A stretch of 64,000 nt of DNA from JAGVXH01 sp041649755 (lineage in GTDB: Archaea; Nanobdellota; Nanobdellia; Pacearchaeales; GW2011-AR1), in the NCBI GenBank assembly GCA_041649755.1, contig JBAZMK010000003.1, forward strand, positions 1-64,000. Direction: 5' to 3'. This document shows, in pieces, positions 40,421-48,872 of this stretch (position 1 is its first letter; each line of letters opens with the position of its first letter). The translations under genes and the position numbers were made by a program. The notes under the pieces are model-generated. The model saw only the letters and a program-made list of their open reading frames with translations, made no database searches and had not been told where the DNA came from.

Positions 40421-40783
40421 ATGGTGATTAATATTACTTTTTCAAATAAGACTTTTTATCTGCTAATAGGGGTGCTGGTTCTCTTGGTTTCTTTTGGGTT
40501 AGTTTATGCTTATGGTGGAAGTCAGCCTTCGGTTATGGGACATAGTTTTGGAGAAATTGGGATGGACTGTCAGATTTATATGAACGATACAAATCTTGGA
40601 ACGGTTACGTGGGAATGCCCTGAAGGAAGAATGATAAGTGGGGGATGTGCTGTTAAAGGAGAACATTCTGCACCCCTAGGATATGAAGATCTCGTTGGTT
40701 CCTACCCTAGTGAAAATGGTTGGACCTGTCAGAGTAGCCATGCGGATAGACATGTGAGGGTATTTTTATACTGTTGTAAATAA
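40421..40783 (+). CDS. secreted cysteine-rich protein
   Basis: A 120-residue protein. A signal peptide or anchor (FYLLIGVLVLLVSFGLVYAY) is followed by VMGHSFGEIGM and then a Cys-rich domain (WECPEGRMISGGCAVKGEHS, SYPSENGWTCQSSHADRHVR, LYCC). The order C-P-x-G ... GGGC ... SYPS.NGW.C ... CC resembles a small domain found in secreted proteins of many uncultured bacteria. No function known. A TATA box (CTATTTAAATAAC) 24 nt upstream suggests leaderless expression. It is convergent and contiguous with srp54. Confidence 0.65.
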   Translation: MVINITFSNKTFYLLIGVLVLLVSFGLVYAYGGSQPSVMGHSFGEIGMDCQIYMNDTNLGTVTWECPEGRMISGGCAVKGEHSAPLGYEDLVGSYPSENGWTCQSSHADRHVRVFLYCCK

Positions 40784-42142
40784 TTATAATTTAATCTTTC
40801 CTTTAAACTTCTTAGCCATTTTCTGCATTGTTCTTTTGTCTATATTTCCTTCCTGAAGTCCAGACTGCATATTAATCATCTCTTTGAGCATCTTATATTG
40901 TTTAATAAGTTCTCTAATTTCGGTTGTAGTAGTTCCGCTTCCTTTCGCGACTCTCTGAATTCTTGAAGTTTGTTTTTCAAAAATTTCAGGATTATCAATT
41001 TCTTCTGCAGTCATTGAGGAAATCGCGGACTTCCAGTGAGTCATTTTTGATTCTTGTTTAGCTAAAGCTTCTTTTGGGATTTTTGCTGAGGAAAGCCCAG
41101 GAATCATCCCTAAGAGTTTGTCCATACTCCCTATTTTATTCATTTGTTCAAGCTGACCATACAAGTCCATTAAGGTAAATTTTCCTTCTTTGAGCCTGTC
41201 CTCAATTCTTTTCTGCTGTTTTTCATCTGTTGCCGACCTGACCTTTTCAATTAAGGAGTTTAGGTCTCCCATTCCAAGAAGACGAGAAATGAATGATTCT
41301 GGGTCAAAAGATTCTATTTCATGAATCTGCTCTCCAACACCAATAAAAAAAACTGGAGACTTTGTTTCAGCACAAGCAGTTAACGCACCTCCTGCCTTAG
41401 AGGTCCCGTCCATTCTTGTGATGACCACCCCATCAATTGAAAGTGCTTTCTTAAACTCCTCAGTTTGTGTTTTAGCAGTCTGACCGACATCTGCAGGCAT
41501 AACTAAAATCCTATAATCTGGTTTTATGCTCTTATCAATCTTTTCTATTTCTTTAATAAGTTCTTTATTTAGTCCATCTCGTCCGGCAGTATCAATTAAA
41601 ATAAGGTCAAATTTGGAAATGTCTTTTTCATACTTCTTTATTATTTTGATTGGGTCTTTCTCTTTTTTGTCTGTAAAGCAAGCTATATTCGCTTTTTTAG
41701 CCATCTGTTCAAGTTGGTCCATTGCAGCAGGTCGTTGGGTGTCAAGCCCCAGAAGAGCAACTTTGTGTCCCCTTTTAGAATAATAGAAACCTATTTTAGA
41801 GATAGAAGTGGTCTTACCAGAGCCATAAAGACCTAAAAAGAGGATTTTTGTTTTTCCTGAAAATTTTATCTCTTTCTTATTCCCTAATAGGGCTAATATT
41901 TCATCATGAATTAATTTTATCAGTTGTTCTTTTTTATCTATACCTTTTATGTCTTCGTCATAAGCAACCTTTTTTATTTTTTGCGACAACTCAAAAACAA
42001 GGTCTATATTTACATCTGCCTCAATTAGAGACCTTTGAATGTCTTTAATTATTGAATCTATGAGGGTTTTATCTAAGAAAATTGCATTAGAAATCTTTCT
42101 AACACCTGACTTTAAAGCATTTCCAACCTTTTCAAGTACCAT
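40784..42142 (-). CDS. srp54: signal recognition particle 54 kDa protein
   Basis: A 452-residue SRP GTPase that binds signal sequences at the ribosome and hands nascent chains to the membrane. N domain at residues 1-95. G domain shows G1 FLGLYGSGKTTSISKIGFYY, the DTQRPAAMDQLEQMA insertion, DTAGRDGL and TRMDGTSKAGGAL. The M domain has methionine-rich amphipathic helices and the RNA-binding SGTTTTEIRELIKQY motif. Length is typical. The cell-surface operon upstream encodes likely clients. Confidence 0.96.
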   Translation of the reverse strand: MVLEKVGNALKSGVRKISNAIFLDKTLIDSIIKDIQRSLIEADVNIDLVFELSQKIKKVAYDEDIKGIDKKEQLIKLIHDEILALLGNKKEIKFSGKTKILFLGLYGSGKTTSISKIGFYYSKRGHKVALLGLDTQRPAAMDQLEQMAKKANIACFTDKKEKDPIKIIKKYEKDISKFDLILIDTAGRDGLNKELIKEIEKIDKSIKPDYRILVMPADVGQTAKTQTEEFKKALSIDGVVITRMDGTSKAGGALTACAETKSPVFFIGVGEQIHEIESFDPESFISRLLGMGDLNSLIEKVRSATDEKQQKRIEDRLKEGKFTLMDLYGQLEQMNKIGSMDKLLGMIPGLSSAKIPKEALAKQESKMTHWKSAISSMTAEEIDNPEIFEKQTSRIQRVAKGSGTTTTEIRELIKQYKMLKEMINMQSGLQEGNIDKRTMQKMAKKFKGKIKL

Positions 42143-42166
42143 AAATAATAAAAGAAATTGGGGTTT

Positions 42167-44125
42167 TTAGGGTTTCCCTTTGTTCATATCTCTAAGAATT
42201 TTCCTTATTCTATAAATTATGAATATGATTATTAAAATTAAGAGTAAAATTAGCAGTAGGAATAACCAATTTTTGCCTAATGGAATTTCTTTCTCGCAAG
42301 GAAATGGGCAGGGACCCCCGCAATCAATTCCTTCTTCACCCTGATTTTGTATGTCGTCTGAACAAGTTGGACAAGGCGGACATGGACCTCCACAGTCAAT
42401 CATAAGTTCGCAACCTCCACTATGGCAGTTTTTTACTCCGTCTGAACATCCTGGGCTTTCAACGAAGTGGCATGCCTGCATTTCAGAGGGCTTTTCTTCT
42501 CTAAAAACTGAGTTATTACACTCATTCAAATCGTAACAATTTCTTATCTGAAATCCGCAAGTACTCTCATCAAAAGTTTTTTGGAGGCATATTTCATTAA
42601 AGTAAAAGTAATCTTTTTGAGAAACCAATCCTATGTTAAAAGATTTTTTTAGGTTCTGACAAACCTGCCAATCGTCGCAAGCCCACTTTTCAGTGCAATA
42701 ACCTCCAACCCCTCCTCCACCTCCTGATGGCTTTTTTTCAACTGGCGGACAGACCACAAGTTGGACAGTTATATTCCATGTTCGGGTGACATTTAAAAGT
42801 CCGTCTGTTACAATGGTGGTTATGTTGTGCAAACCCCATGCATTACATCCGAAAAGATAATTAAATTCGTCTGAAAGATTGCTTTCTGTGTGTTTTTTTA
42901 ACTCATCATCAATATACCAATCCACGTCAGGTATTGTTCCATCTGGGTCGTATACTTCTATAGTGAACCCTGCTATTGAGGTTCCTTTTATTGTGAAGTT
43001 ATCTTCGTAAGGAGTGTAGTTTAAAATTTGAGGTGGTCTGTTTTCGGTGGTCACGGTAATTGAGAAGTTATCGCAGTCTGATTCTGAGGAAGCTTTTCTT
43101 GGGCTACAAAGACTTATATTTGGATGCACACTCTCTAAAGGATTATCAGTTACACAAACGGAGATATTATGAACTCCTACATCTGCTAATTTAGGGGTGT
43201 AGTTCATAATCCCCGTATTACTTATATTGAATAAGTTCGAGCCTGAAAAACTAAGATTAAATGTCATTTCGCCGTCTGAAGAACTTCCATCTTCTGTGTC
43301 GCTGACAATTGCCTGATGATAAAATGTTGAATTTTCCCCCCGAGTCCATACGGTCTGCGCACCAATCTCCTGCATTACTGGGGGATTATTTATCTCAATT
43401 ACTGTAATGTTGGTTTCTTTTGTATCCACACAGCAGGTAGAGTTATAGTTATCCCTTACCGAAATCGTATGAGTTTTTGTTCCTATATGACTCTTTCTTA
43501 AAATCCCTGAAATAATACTAAAAAGATGAACTGTCTGACTTTTTCTTCCTAGATAACTTGTATAAAAGGGATTTCTTGGGGAGATGTCGGAAGTCAGATC
43601 ATCGCCGTCAGCATCGCTTGCATTAAATGGGTTTGTTAACTTTTCTCCTTCACAGACAAATATCTGCTCATCAATATAACCTAAAACGGGAGCAGAATTT
43701 GGGATATTGATTGTAAACACCACGCTCTTGAAGTCCCAACTTTCATCAGGTCTTTTTGCAGAGATTGTTAATATATTTCCTTCTCTTTCTGCATTGATAC
43801 TATCGTTGGGTGTAAAAGAAACATTGGAGTAAACATATTGGTCGTTAAAAATACTATATAAAGAATATTTCCACTCGCTTGCTTCAAAAAGTGCGGAGAC
43901 ATTTAAGTCCAATGTATAAGGACCCCCTATCTCAAAATCATAAGTAGTGTTTAATGGAGAGTAAATTATTATATCTGACACTTCTTCTATATAGATATCA
44001 ATATCCCCGCTTATCCCTCTGCCAGTTATATTCTTTAAAGAAAAATCGCCGAGAGCAAAAAGGAATATAAAAATTGTTAAAGCCATGGCTATACAATAAA
44101 TCATAAAAGACAGACCTCTTTTCAT
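42167..44125 (-). CDS. membrane-anchored surface protein with Ig/cadherin-like repeats
   Basis: A 652-residue protein. An N-terminal signal anchor (SFMIYCIAMALTIFIFLFAL) is followed by ITGRGISGDIDIYIEEVS, a motif also seen in the 200-residue protein of the same operon. Ig/cadherin-like domains run from about 50 to 450 (SDADGDDLT, QTVWTRGENSTFYH, SDTEDGSSSDGEMTFNLS), with many NxS/T sequons. A Gly-rich linker and a Cys-rich region follow (GCELMIDCGGPCPPC, GIDCGGPCPFPC). A C-terminal membrane helix (NWLFLLLILLLILIIIFIIY) and basic tail close it. Likely an adhesin or envelope component. Confidence 0.7.
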   Translation of the reverse strand: MKRGLSFMIYCIAMALTIFIFLFALGDFSLKNITGRGISGDIDIYIEEVSDIIIYSPLNTTYDFEIGGPYTLDLNVSALFEASEWKYSLYSIFNDQYVYSNVSFTPNDSINAEREGNILTISAKRPDESWDFKSVVFTINIPNSAPVLGYIDEQIFVCEGEKLTNPFNASDADGDDLTSDISPRNPFYTSYLGRKSQTVHLFSIISGILRKSHIGTKTHTISVRDNYNSTCCVDTKETNITVIEINNPPVMQEIGAQTVWTRGENSTFYHQAIVSDTEDGSSSDGEMTFNLSFSGSNLFNISNTGIMNYTPKLADVGVHNISVCVTDNPLESVHPNISLCSPRKASSESDCDNFSITVTTENRPPQILNYTPYEDNFTIKGTSIAGFTIEVYDPDGTIPDVDWYIDDELKKHTESNLSDEFNYLFGCNAWGLHNITTIVTDGLLNVTRTWNITVQLVVCPPVEKKPSGGGGGVGGYCTEKWACDDWQVCQNLKKSFNIGLVSQKDYFYFNEICLQKTFDESTCGFQIRNCYDLNECNNSVFREEKPSEMQACHFVESPGCSDGVKNCHSGGCELMIDCGGPCPPCPTCSDDIQNQGEEGIDCGGPCPFPCEKEIPLGKNWLFLLLILLLILIIIFIIYRIRKILRDMNKGKP

Positions 44126-44155
44126 AAGATAATTAAATGCCTCTTATATAAAAAC

Positions 44156-45229
44156 CTAACCAATTTTATTTATTTTCCATAAGATGAATGCGACAGAAAC
44201 CAAAAGAATAATTAAAAATAAGACGAAAAGATAAAGTTTTAGATTTGACTGCAAAACGTTTACAAAAATAGTCTCTGAGTTTGTTATGTTGTTGTAATGT
44301 AAGGTAATCAATGCTGAAGAATTTCTTTCCTTAATATGATAAGTGTCTAAGAAAACACTGATATTTTTTTTCTCCCAAGGCTTCATATAAAAAATCGGTG
44401 AGTAAAACGATTTCCCTTCAATAAAAACTTCAGCGTAAGCCTCTCTAATTTCATTATTGTAAAGACTCTCTAATTCTATATTAAATTTTTCAACTTCGCT
44501 TCGGTTTAATTCCATTGTATAGTTTGTTATATTAATAAATAATTTTCCTATTCTGAAGAAATCTTCACCCCTTTCAAAAAAACCTACGCCGTAATCTACC
44601 AATGCCACTGCACCATATTCTCCTGAAGATAAGGCAGAAGTATTCAAATAATCATCTATCTCATAAGAATTTAATGAGTTAATTACGGATTCGTTAAATG
44701 ACTTCTCATAAACCTTCTCTTCCCCATTAAATAAGTGAATGGAAGGTTTTGCTAAAAAAGACTCATTTCCTTCGTTAATTATTTTTAAATTCATTCTGAC
44801 ATTTTCTCTTTCATTTCCTTCGTAAACATTCAAAAAAACAACTGGTCTCTTTCCGGGATAGGGAACAAAAACTCTGATTATTCCCCCTACATTAGAAATG
44901 AGTTCAACCCCACCAGATTCTTCTGGAACCTGCTTTGCACTTATCCTTATCTTATTCACCCCATAAAAATCTATTTTCTCAGGTAGTTTCAATCTTGCAG
45001 TTACAACCTCACTACCTATAATTGTTCTTTTATCTAAAAAGACATAGTCCGAAAGAGGTCCTTCAACACTGATTGTTGAGACAACACCTTCTTCAAAGAT
45101 AAAAGCGAATGAGAATGTTTTTTCAAGAAAAGGTTCAAAATTAACTTCATAACTTCCCGGACTTACTCCGGAAGATGCAACAACCATTCTTGCAAATAAC
45201 AAAATGAAGATTAAAAACCCCTTTTTCAT
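44156..45229 (-). CDS. secreted beta-sandwich membrane protein
   Basis: A 357-residue protein. Signal peptide (KKGFLIFILLFARMVVASSG), then beta-sandwich domains with SPGSYEVNFEPFLEKTFSFA, VRMNLKIINEGNESF and several N-glycosylation sequons, then one C-terminal helix (LKLYLFVLFLIILLVSVAFI). Topology matches the last gene of the window (62763-64000), and the two are probably related. It lies within the surface operon, 26-31 nt from both neighbours. Confidence 0.62.
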   Translation of the reverse strand: MKKGFLIFILLFARMVVASSGVSPGSYEVNFEPFLEKTFSFAFIFEEGVVSTISVEGPLSDYVFLDKRTIIGSEVVTARLKLPEKIDFYGVNKIRISAKQVPEESGGVELISNVGGIIRVFVPYPGKRPVVFLNVYEGNERENVRMNLKIINEGNESFLAKPSIHLFNGEEKVYEKSFNESVINSLNSYEIDDYLNTSALSSGEYGAVALVDYGVGFFERGEDFFRIGKLFINITNYTMELNRSEVEKFNIELESLYNNEIREAYAEVFIEGKSFYSPIFYMKPWEKKNISVFLDTYHIKERNSSALITLHYNNITNSETIFVNVLQSNLKLYLFVLFLIILLVSVAFILWKINKIG

Positions 45230-45260
45230 TATAAATATAGAAAAAACAGGTTTTTATTAA

Positions 45261-45863
45261 TTATGCTTGCTCAAATGAAACGGAAACTTCGTCAGAGAGG
45301 TTTCCTATCAGTGAATCCTGTGGAATTTGAATAGCTAAATCAAATGAGATTCTTGAGCCTACAGAGAAAGATTCGCATATCTCAACTGGAGTCCCAGGGG
45401 AAGGAATTTCATAAAATTCGCTTAGATTAAACCCTGAAGGAGGAACACAGGCACCTTCATCTATATTTGAAATCATATATTTATAAGAAGGGCTTGTTCC
45501 AGAAATAAAAGAATCCGCGTTTTTTCCCGTAGTGAAACTAAGACTTATATTCAAATTTCCAATATTCTTTATGATAAAGCCAGATTCTACGGGGGTCCAC
45601 GTTCCATTACTTACATCCCCTAAGGTATCAAGAGATGCGAATGAAGCATTAGAAAAAACTGAACCGGTGCCCCAGTTAATGCTATCTATTGTAAAATTAA
45701 TCATTGCAACTTCTTCTATGGTAATATTAATCTCTCCATCATCAACGGCTTTTCCAGTAAAACTCCCCAATTCCGCCAAAGATTTATAGGTATTTGCTAA
45801 GGAAAGAAGAGAAAATATGAAAAGAAGAACTGAAAGAAAAAAGAAAAAATTAACTTTCTCCAT
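45261..45863 (-). CDS. secreted beta-rich surface protein
   Basis: A 200-residue protein. The ATG at 45863 begins a signal peptide (VNFFFFLSVLLFIFSLLSLA). After it, SFTGKAVDDGEINITIEEVA resembles TGRGISGDIDIYIEEVS in the 652-residue protein, so the two may share processing or assembly. The remainder is a beta sandwich with many NxS/T sites (SNASFASL, SNGTW, NLNISLSF). It overlaps the upstream 65-residue gene by 14 nt. Confidence 0.62.
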   Translation of the reverse strand: MEKVNFFFFLSVLLFIFSLLSLANTYKSLAELGSFTGKAVDDGEINITIEEVAMINFTIDSINWGTGSVFSNASFASLDTLGDVSNGTWTPVESGFIIKNIGNLNISLSFTTGKNADSFISGTSPSYKYMISNIDEGACVPPSGFNLSEFYEIPSPGTPVEICESFSVGSRISFDLAIQIPQDSLIGNLSDEVSVSFEQA

Positions 45864-46047
45864 AGATTCCCTCCCCCCCAAATTTCTCTAAATTAATTGA
45901 TACTTCTTCTTTTCCATTAAGTGTATCCTTTAGGTTCTTGATTTTATCCCTTACTTGTTCAACATATAAGTTAAGTGCGAGGCTAAGCAATAAAAAAAAT
46001 ATTGCGATAACAATTAGGATTAATCCAATAGATTCCCTCTTTTTCAT
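45850..46047 (-). CDS. small single-pass membrane protein, first gene of the surface operon
   Basis: A 65-residue protein from the ATG at 46047: a basic start (MKKRESIG), one membrane helix (LILIVIAIFFLLLSLALNLY) and a charged helical tail. The layout is pilin-like or chaperone-like, but no leader-peptidase motif is obvious. A longer frame from 46116 runs through the promoter. It overlaps the next gene by 14 nt. Confidence 0.55.
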   Translation of the reverse strand: MKKRESIGLILIVIAIFFLLLSLALNLYVEQVRDKIKNLKDTLNGKEEVSINLEKFGGEGIYGES

Positions 46048-46087
46048 AGGAATGGAAATTATCAAAATTATATAAAGATTTCTAATG

Positions 46088-46207
46088 TAATGACCCTGCC
46101 AAGAATCTACTCGCAATCATGTCTTGCTCAAAGAGAAGATATAATCCGTGCTTTGAGTATTCGCAAGACCTAATTGTTCGCTTGGGCGGCCCAAGTTCTA
46201 TACAATA
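46088..46207 (-). repeat. tRNA-Val(GAC)-linked unit: inverted T arm, 71-nt hairpin (copy 2), tRNA-end copy
   Basis: TAATGACCCTGCCAAGAATC occurs at 46088-46107 and 46206-46225 (20/20 identical); the latter is the tRNA 3' end plus flank. Between them lie the hairpin element (46110-46180), closely matching 39656-39725, and GGCCCAAGTTC (46188-46198), a perfect 11-bp inverted copy of T-arm bases 46226-46236. The palindrome CTTGGGC-G-GCCCAAG (46181-46195) adds a third piece. Relative to its tRNA the hairpin sits in the opposite orientation to copy 1. Confidence 0.82.
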
Positions 46208-46209
46208 AT

Positions 46210-46279
46210 GACCCTGCCAAGAATCGAACTTGGGCCTCGTCGAAGTCAACGACACGTTCTGCCACTAGACTACAGGGTC
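46210..46279 (-). tRNA. tRNA-Val (anticodon GAC)
   Basis: A 70-nt cloverleaf on the minus strand. Acceptor GACCCTG pairs with CAGGGTC. The anticodon arm TGTCG-TTGACTT-CGACG gives GAC. The T arm is CCAAG-TTCGATT-CTTGG. CCA is not encoded. Its 3' end is repeated exactly 118 bp downstream. Confidence 0.93.
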
Positions 46280-46311
46280 GTAAAATGACTAAAGAAAGAT
46301 GGTTTAAAAGT

Positions 46312-46596
46312 TTAGCGAATTGATTTCCCCTTGCTCTTCTTCCCGCCTTTAATTTTCCCCCAATTTTCTTTTAGATATTCTACAATAAAATACTCGGGAG
46401 AGATTCTTGCAATATTACAAAAATCTTCAAACAGAGTTTTTGGAAGAAGACGCGATTCATTATAATAATTTTTTAAAGTGGAGTAAGGGAGATTGAAGCC
46501 GAACTGAATAAGACCGCGAAGTGAAGGAGAATTTGTTTCGTTTATAACTTTGTCAAGAAATTTTCTTTGTTGTCCTTTATGAAATTTAACTCTCAT
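46312..46596 (-). CDS. small HTH-like protein of a family common in DPANN archaea
   Basis: A 94-residue basic protein: MRVKFHKGQQRKFLDKVINE, SLRGLIQFGFNLPYSTLKNY, RLLPKTLFEDFCNIARI and a GGKKSKGK tail. The middle resembles an XRE-like helix-turn-helix. I recall similar proteins in related genomes but no established function. It lies between tRNA-Val(GAC) and the divergent L44e operon. Confidence 0.6.
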   Translation of the reverse strand: MRVKFHKGQQRKFLDKVINETNSPSLRGLIQFGFNLPYSTLKNYYNESRLLPKTLFEDFCNIARISPEYFIVEYLKENWGKIKGGKKSKGKSIR

Positions 46597-46683
46597 AAGA
46601 TTGATTAATAAGAATTTTATTTAAATTTAACTGCGGGACCATATAAACAAAAACTTTAAAAAGCGAAGAATAGGAAAGAGTTT

Positions 46684-46986
46684 ATGAAAAAGCCGAAAAA
46701 AGTTAATAGGTACTGTCCTTTTTGCAAGAAGAAGACTGAGCAAAAGGTTAAAGAACCGAGCAAAGGGAAAGCGAGTCCTTTTAAGAGGGGAGGAAAAGCA
46801 CGAATTTTACTTAGAGGTCTCTGGAGGGGTGTTGGCAATAAGGGGCGTTATTCTCGTATGAAAAATCAGGCAAAGGGAAAAAGGAAGACTACAAAGAAAA
46901 CAAATCTTTTGTACACCTGTACTGTGTGTGGAAAATCAAAAAATCAGAAAAAAGGGAAGAGGACCTCTAAATTATTGATAGAATAA
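46684..46986 (+). CDS. rpl44e: 50S ribosomal protein L44e
   Basis: A 100-residue protein. Zinc-ribbon cysteines CPFCKKKTEQ and CTVCGKSKNQ flank the conserved basic loop (GRYSRMKNQAKGKRKTTKKT). L44e lies near the E site of the large subunit. It is followed 1 nt later by S3Ae and then NDK in one operon. A TATA element (ACTTTAAAAAG) and a GGAAAG ribosome-binding sequence precede it. Confidence 0.94.
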   Translation: MKKPKKVNRYCPFCKKKTEQKVKEPSKGKASPFKRGGKARILLRGLWRGVGNKGRYSRMKNQAKGKRKTTKKTNLLYTCTVCGKSKNQKKGKRTSKLLIE

Positions 46987-46987
46987 A

Positions 46988-47611
46988 ATGGCTGAAAGAA
47001 AAAAATTCATTGAAGTGGAAATCCCTCTTTTAGGAACTTCGTTTAATGTTCTTGGGAGTCAAGAGGAGCTTAAAGGCAAGACGATAAAGATGGACCTTAC
47101 AAGAAGACTTAGAGGAAAGGGGCTTACAATGATATTCAAGATATTCCAAGAAGATAAAAAATTAGTTGCTATCCCTTACAGAATGGAACTTGTGAAGTCT
47201 TATATAAAAAGAATAATGAGAAAAAGAGCAGATTATGTAGAAGATTCTTTTAAGGGGAGTTGTGCGGACATTTCGGCCATAATAAAACCTTTTTTAATTA
47301 CCCGAAAGAAAGTTTCAAGAGCTGTGAGAAAAAATCTTAGAAACACGACAAAGGAGTTTATAATAGAATACATAAAAGAAAAGGAATTTAACGAAGTGTG
47401 TAATGAATTAAAAAACGGGACTTTTCAGAAGGCGATGTTGCCTAGATTAAAGAAAGTTTATCCTCTTTCTTTCTGTGATATAAGAGTTTTTGAAACCAAA
47501 GAGATTGAGAAAGTAGATTTAAAGAAAGCAATAAAAGAAGAAGCAGAAGAGGGTTACGAAGAAGAAAGTTATTTAGAAGACAAAGAAGAGAAAAATGAAG
47601 AGGTGGAGTAA
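46988..47611 (+). CDS. rps3ae: 30S ribosomal protein S3Ae
   Basis: A 207-residue protein with family features: KTIKMDLTRRLRGKGLTMIF, YIKRIMRKRADYVEDSF, DISAIIKPFLITRKKVSRAV and LPRLKKVYPLSFCDIRVFET. An acidic tail (EEAEEGYEEESYLEDKEEKN) ends it. It is part of the small-subunit platform. The stop overlaps the NDK start by one base. Confidence 0.95.
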   Translation: MAERKKFIEVEIPLLGTSFNVLGSQEELKGKTIKMDLTRRLRGKGLTMIFKIFQEDKKLVAIPYRMELVKSYIKRIMRKRADYVEDSFKGSCADISAIIKPFLITRKKVSRAVRKNLRNTTKEFIIEYIKEKEFNEVCNELKNGTFQKAMLPRLKKVYPLSFCDIRVFETKEIEKVDLKKAIKEEAEEGYEEESYLEDKEEKNEEVE

Positions 47612-48123
47612 TGGCTAACGAATCCTGTCTTATTCTGATAAAACCTGATGGATTGATTAAGTCTCTGACGGGAAATATAATAAATGAACTTTCTGCTGCG
47701 AAACTTAAAATAATTGGGGCAAAAATTGTTTCTGTAAGGAAAGAACTTGCCGAAAAACATTATTTTGAGCTAAAAGAAAAGAAGCCAGAAATTTTTGAAG
47801 AGGTTTTAAAATACATAATGGGGGAGTATCACACGAACAGGGTTTTTGCCTTAATTTACTATGGAGAAAATGCGATTTCCAAGATAAGAGAGATTGTTGG
47901 TCCGACAAACCCTGAAGAAGCTCACCCGACTTCAATAAGGGGGAGATATGGGCGGATAAATTCAAAGACAAAGGTTCTTGAAAACTGCATTCATGCATCT
48001 GATTCCCCAGAATCTGCGAAAAGAGAAATAAAGCTTTGGTTTAGTCCAGATGAAATTGTTGAGGAGATTTACCCCACGATAACTAAGAAAGAAGAAAAAG
48101 AATTTAGGGTTTGGGGGGCTTAA
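47611..48123 (+). CDS. ndk: nucleoside diphosphate kinase
   Basis: A 170-residue enzyme balancing nucleoside triphosphate pools through a phosphohistidine intermediate. Seen: CLILIKPDGLIKSLTGNI, GPTNPEEAHPTSIRGRYG and the catalytic His in ENCIHASDSPESAKREI. It is about 20 residues longer than many NDKs because of the C-terminal segment. Third gene of the L44e-S3Ae-NDK operon. Confidence 0.95.
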   Translation: MANESCLILIKPDGLIKSLTGNIINELSAAKLKIIGAKIVSVRKELAEKHYFELKEKKPEIFEEVLKYIMGEYHTNRVFALIYYGENAISKIREIVGPTNPEEAHPTSIRGRYGRINSKTKVLENCIHASDSPESAKREIKLWFSPDEIVEEIYPTITKKEEKEFRVWGA

Positions 48124-48159
48124 TAATACTTAAAAACTATTTGTCTTTAGGTTCTATGT

Positions 48160-48230
48160 GCCTGCATAGCTCAGTGATAGAGCATCTGCCTTGTAAGCAG
48201 AGGGTCGGGGGTTTGAATCCCTCTGCAGGC
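48160..48230 (+). tRNA. tRNA-Thr (anticodon TGT)
   Basis: A 71-nt cloverleaf. Acceptor GCCTGCA pairs perfectly with TGCAGGC. The D arm is GCTCAGTGATAGAGC. The anticodon arm TCTGC-CTTGTAA-GCAGA gives TGT. The T arm has GGGGGTTTGAATCCCTC. CCA is not encoded. No inverted T-arm copy follows. Confidence 0.94.
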
Positions 48231-48245
48231 TTGATGACAGAACTC

Positions 48246-48872
48246 CTACTTCTTCACTCCAATTTTATAACTTAAGCATAAGTAAGCGAGGTCTCCGTAA
48301 TTTCCAAGAACATCTTTGTCGTAAGAAGCCAGAAAGCTAAGATTGTCTGCTAGTTGTATTGTTGCCGAAGGACCAAGATAAAAGAAAGGTTCTTTTTCTT
48401 CTGTTTTTACTGCATACCCTAAAAATCCTGCTTTCAGCCAGCTGTTTATTTTGTAATCTCCGCTAGGGATAAAATATGCCTGGTCTCCTGTTCCTTCTGT
48501 TAATCCTGAAAAAAGCCTGACTTGCGCATTTAAGCTTAACTTCTCATCTAAGAATTTCTTTCCATAATCCATCCTTATTCCTGCCCAGGTGTTTTCCTGG
48601 TTGTCTGCTTTAAAATGTCCATAAAGAGTAAAATCCCCAAATTTTCTTCCCATCATTACTTCTGTTCTTTGATTCTCGCTTGGAGCAGTATAAACAAAAG
48701 GTCTTACTCGAAAAATACCGTTTCCTTCCGTATAAGATATCTCCGTATTCATCATTGTTGTTAATGGTTTGTCGCTTGCCTGTAGAGGATTAGCCAAACT
48801 TGATGCTCCAATTAAGATTCCTGCTAAGGTGTTTCTTACTCTTGTTCTAAATGAAGATTTTTGTGGTTTCAT
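48246..48872 (-). CDS. secreted outer-membrane-like beta-barrel protein 1
   Basis: A 208-residue protein with a bacterial-looking Sec signal (RTRVRNTLAGILIGASSLAN, cleavage near LQA-S). It is followed by alternating amphipathic strands (TEVMMGRKFGDFTLYGHFKA, WAGIRMDYGKKFLDEKLSLN, LGPSATIQLADNLSFLASYD) typical of transmembrane beta barrels, ending LAYLCLSYKIGVKK. It overlaps the preceding 98-residue gene by 4 nt and belongs to an operon with the second barrel protein. An archaeon is not expected to have a bacterial outer membrane, so its location is an open question. Confidence 0.65.
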   Translation of the reverse strand: MKPQKSSFRTRVRNTLAGILIGASSLANPLQASDKPLTTMMNTEISYTEGNGIFRVRPFVYTAPSENQRTEVMMGRKFGDFTLYGHFKADNQENTWAGIRMDYGKKFLDEKLSLNAQVRLFSGLTEGTGDQAYFIPSGDYKINSWLKAGFLGYAVKTEEKEPFFYLGPSATIQLADNLSFLASYDKDVLGNYGDLAYLCLSYKIGVKK

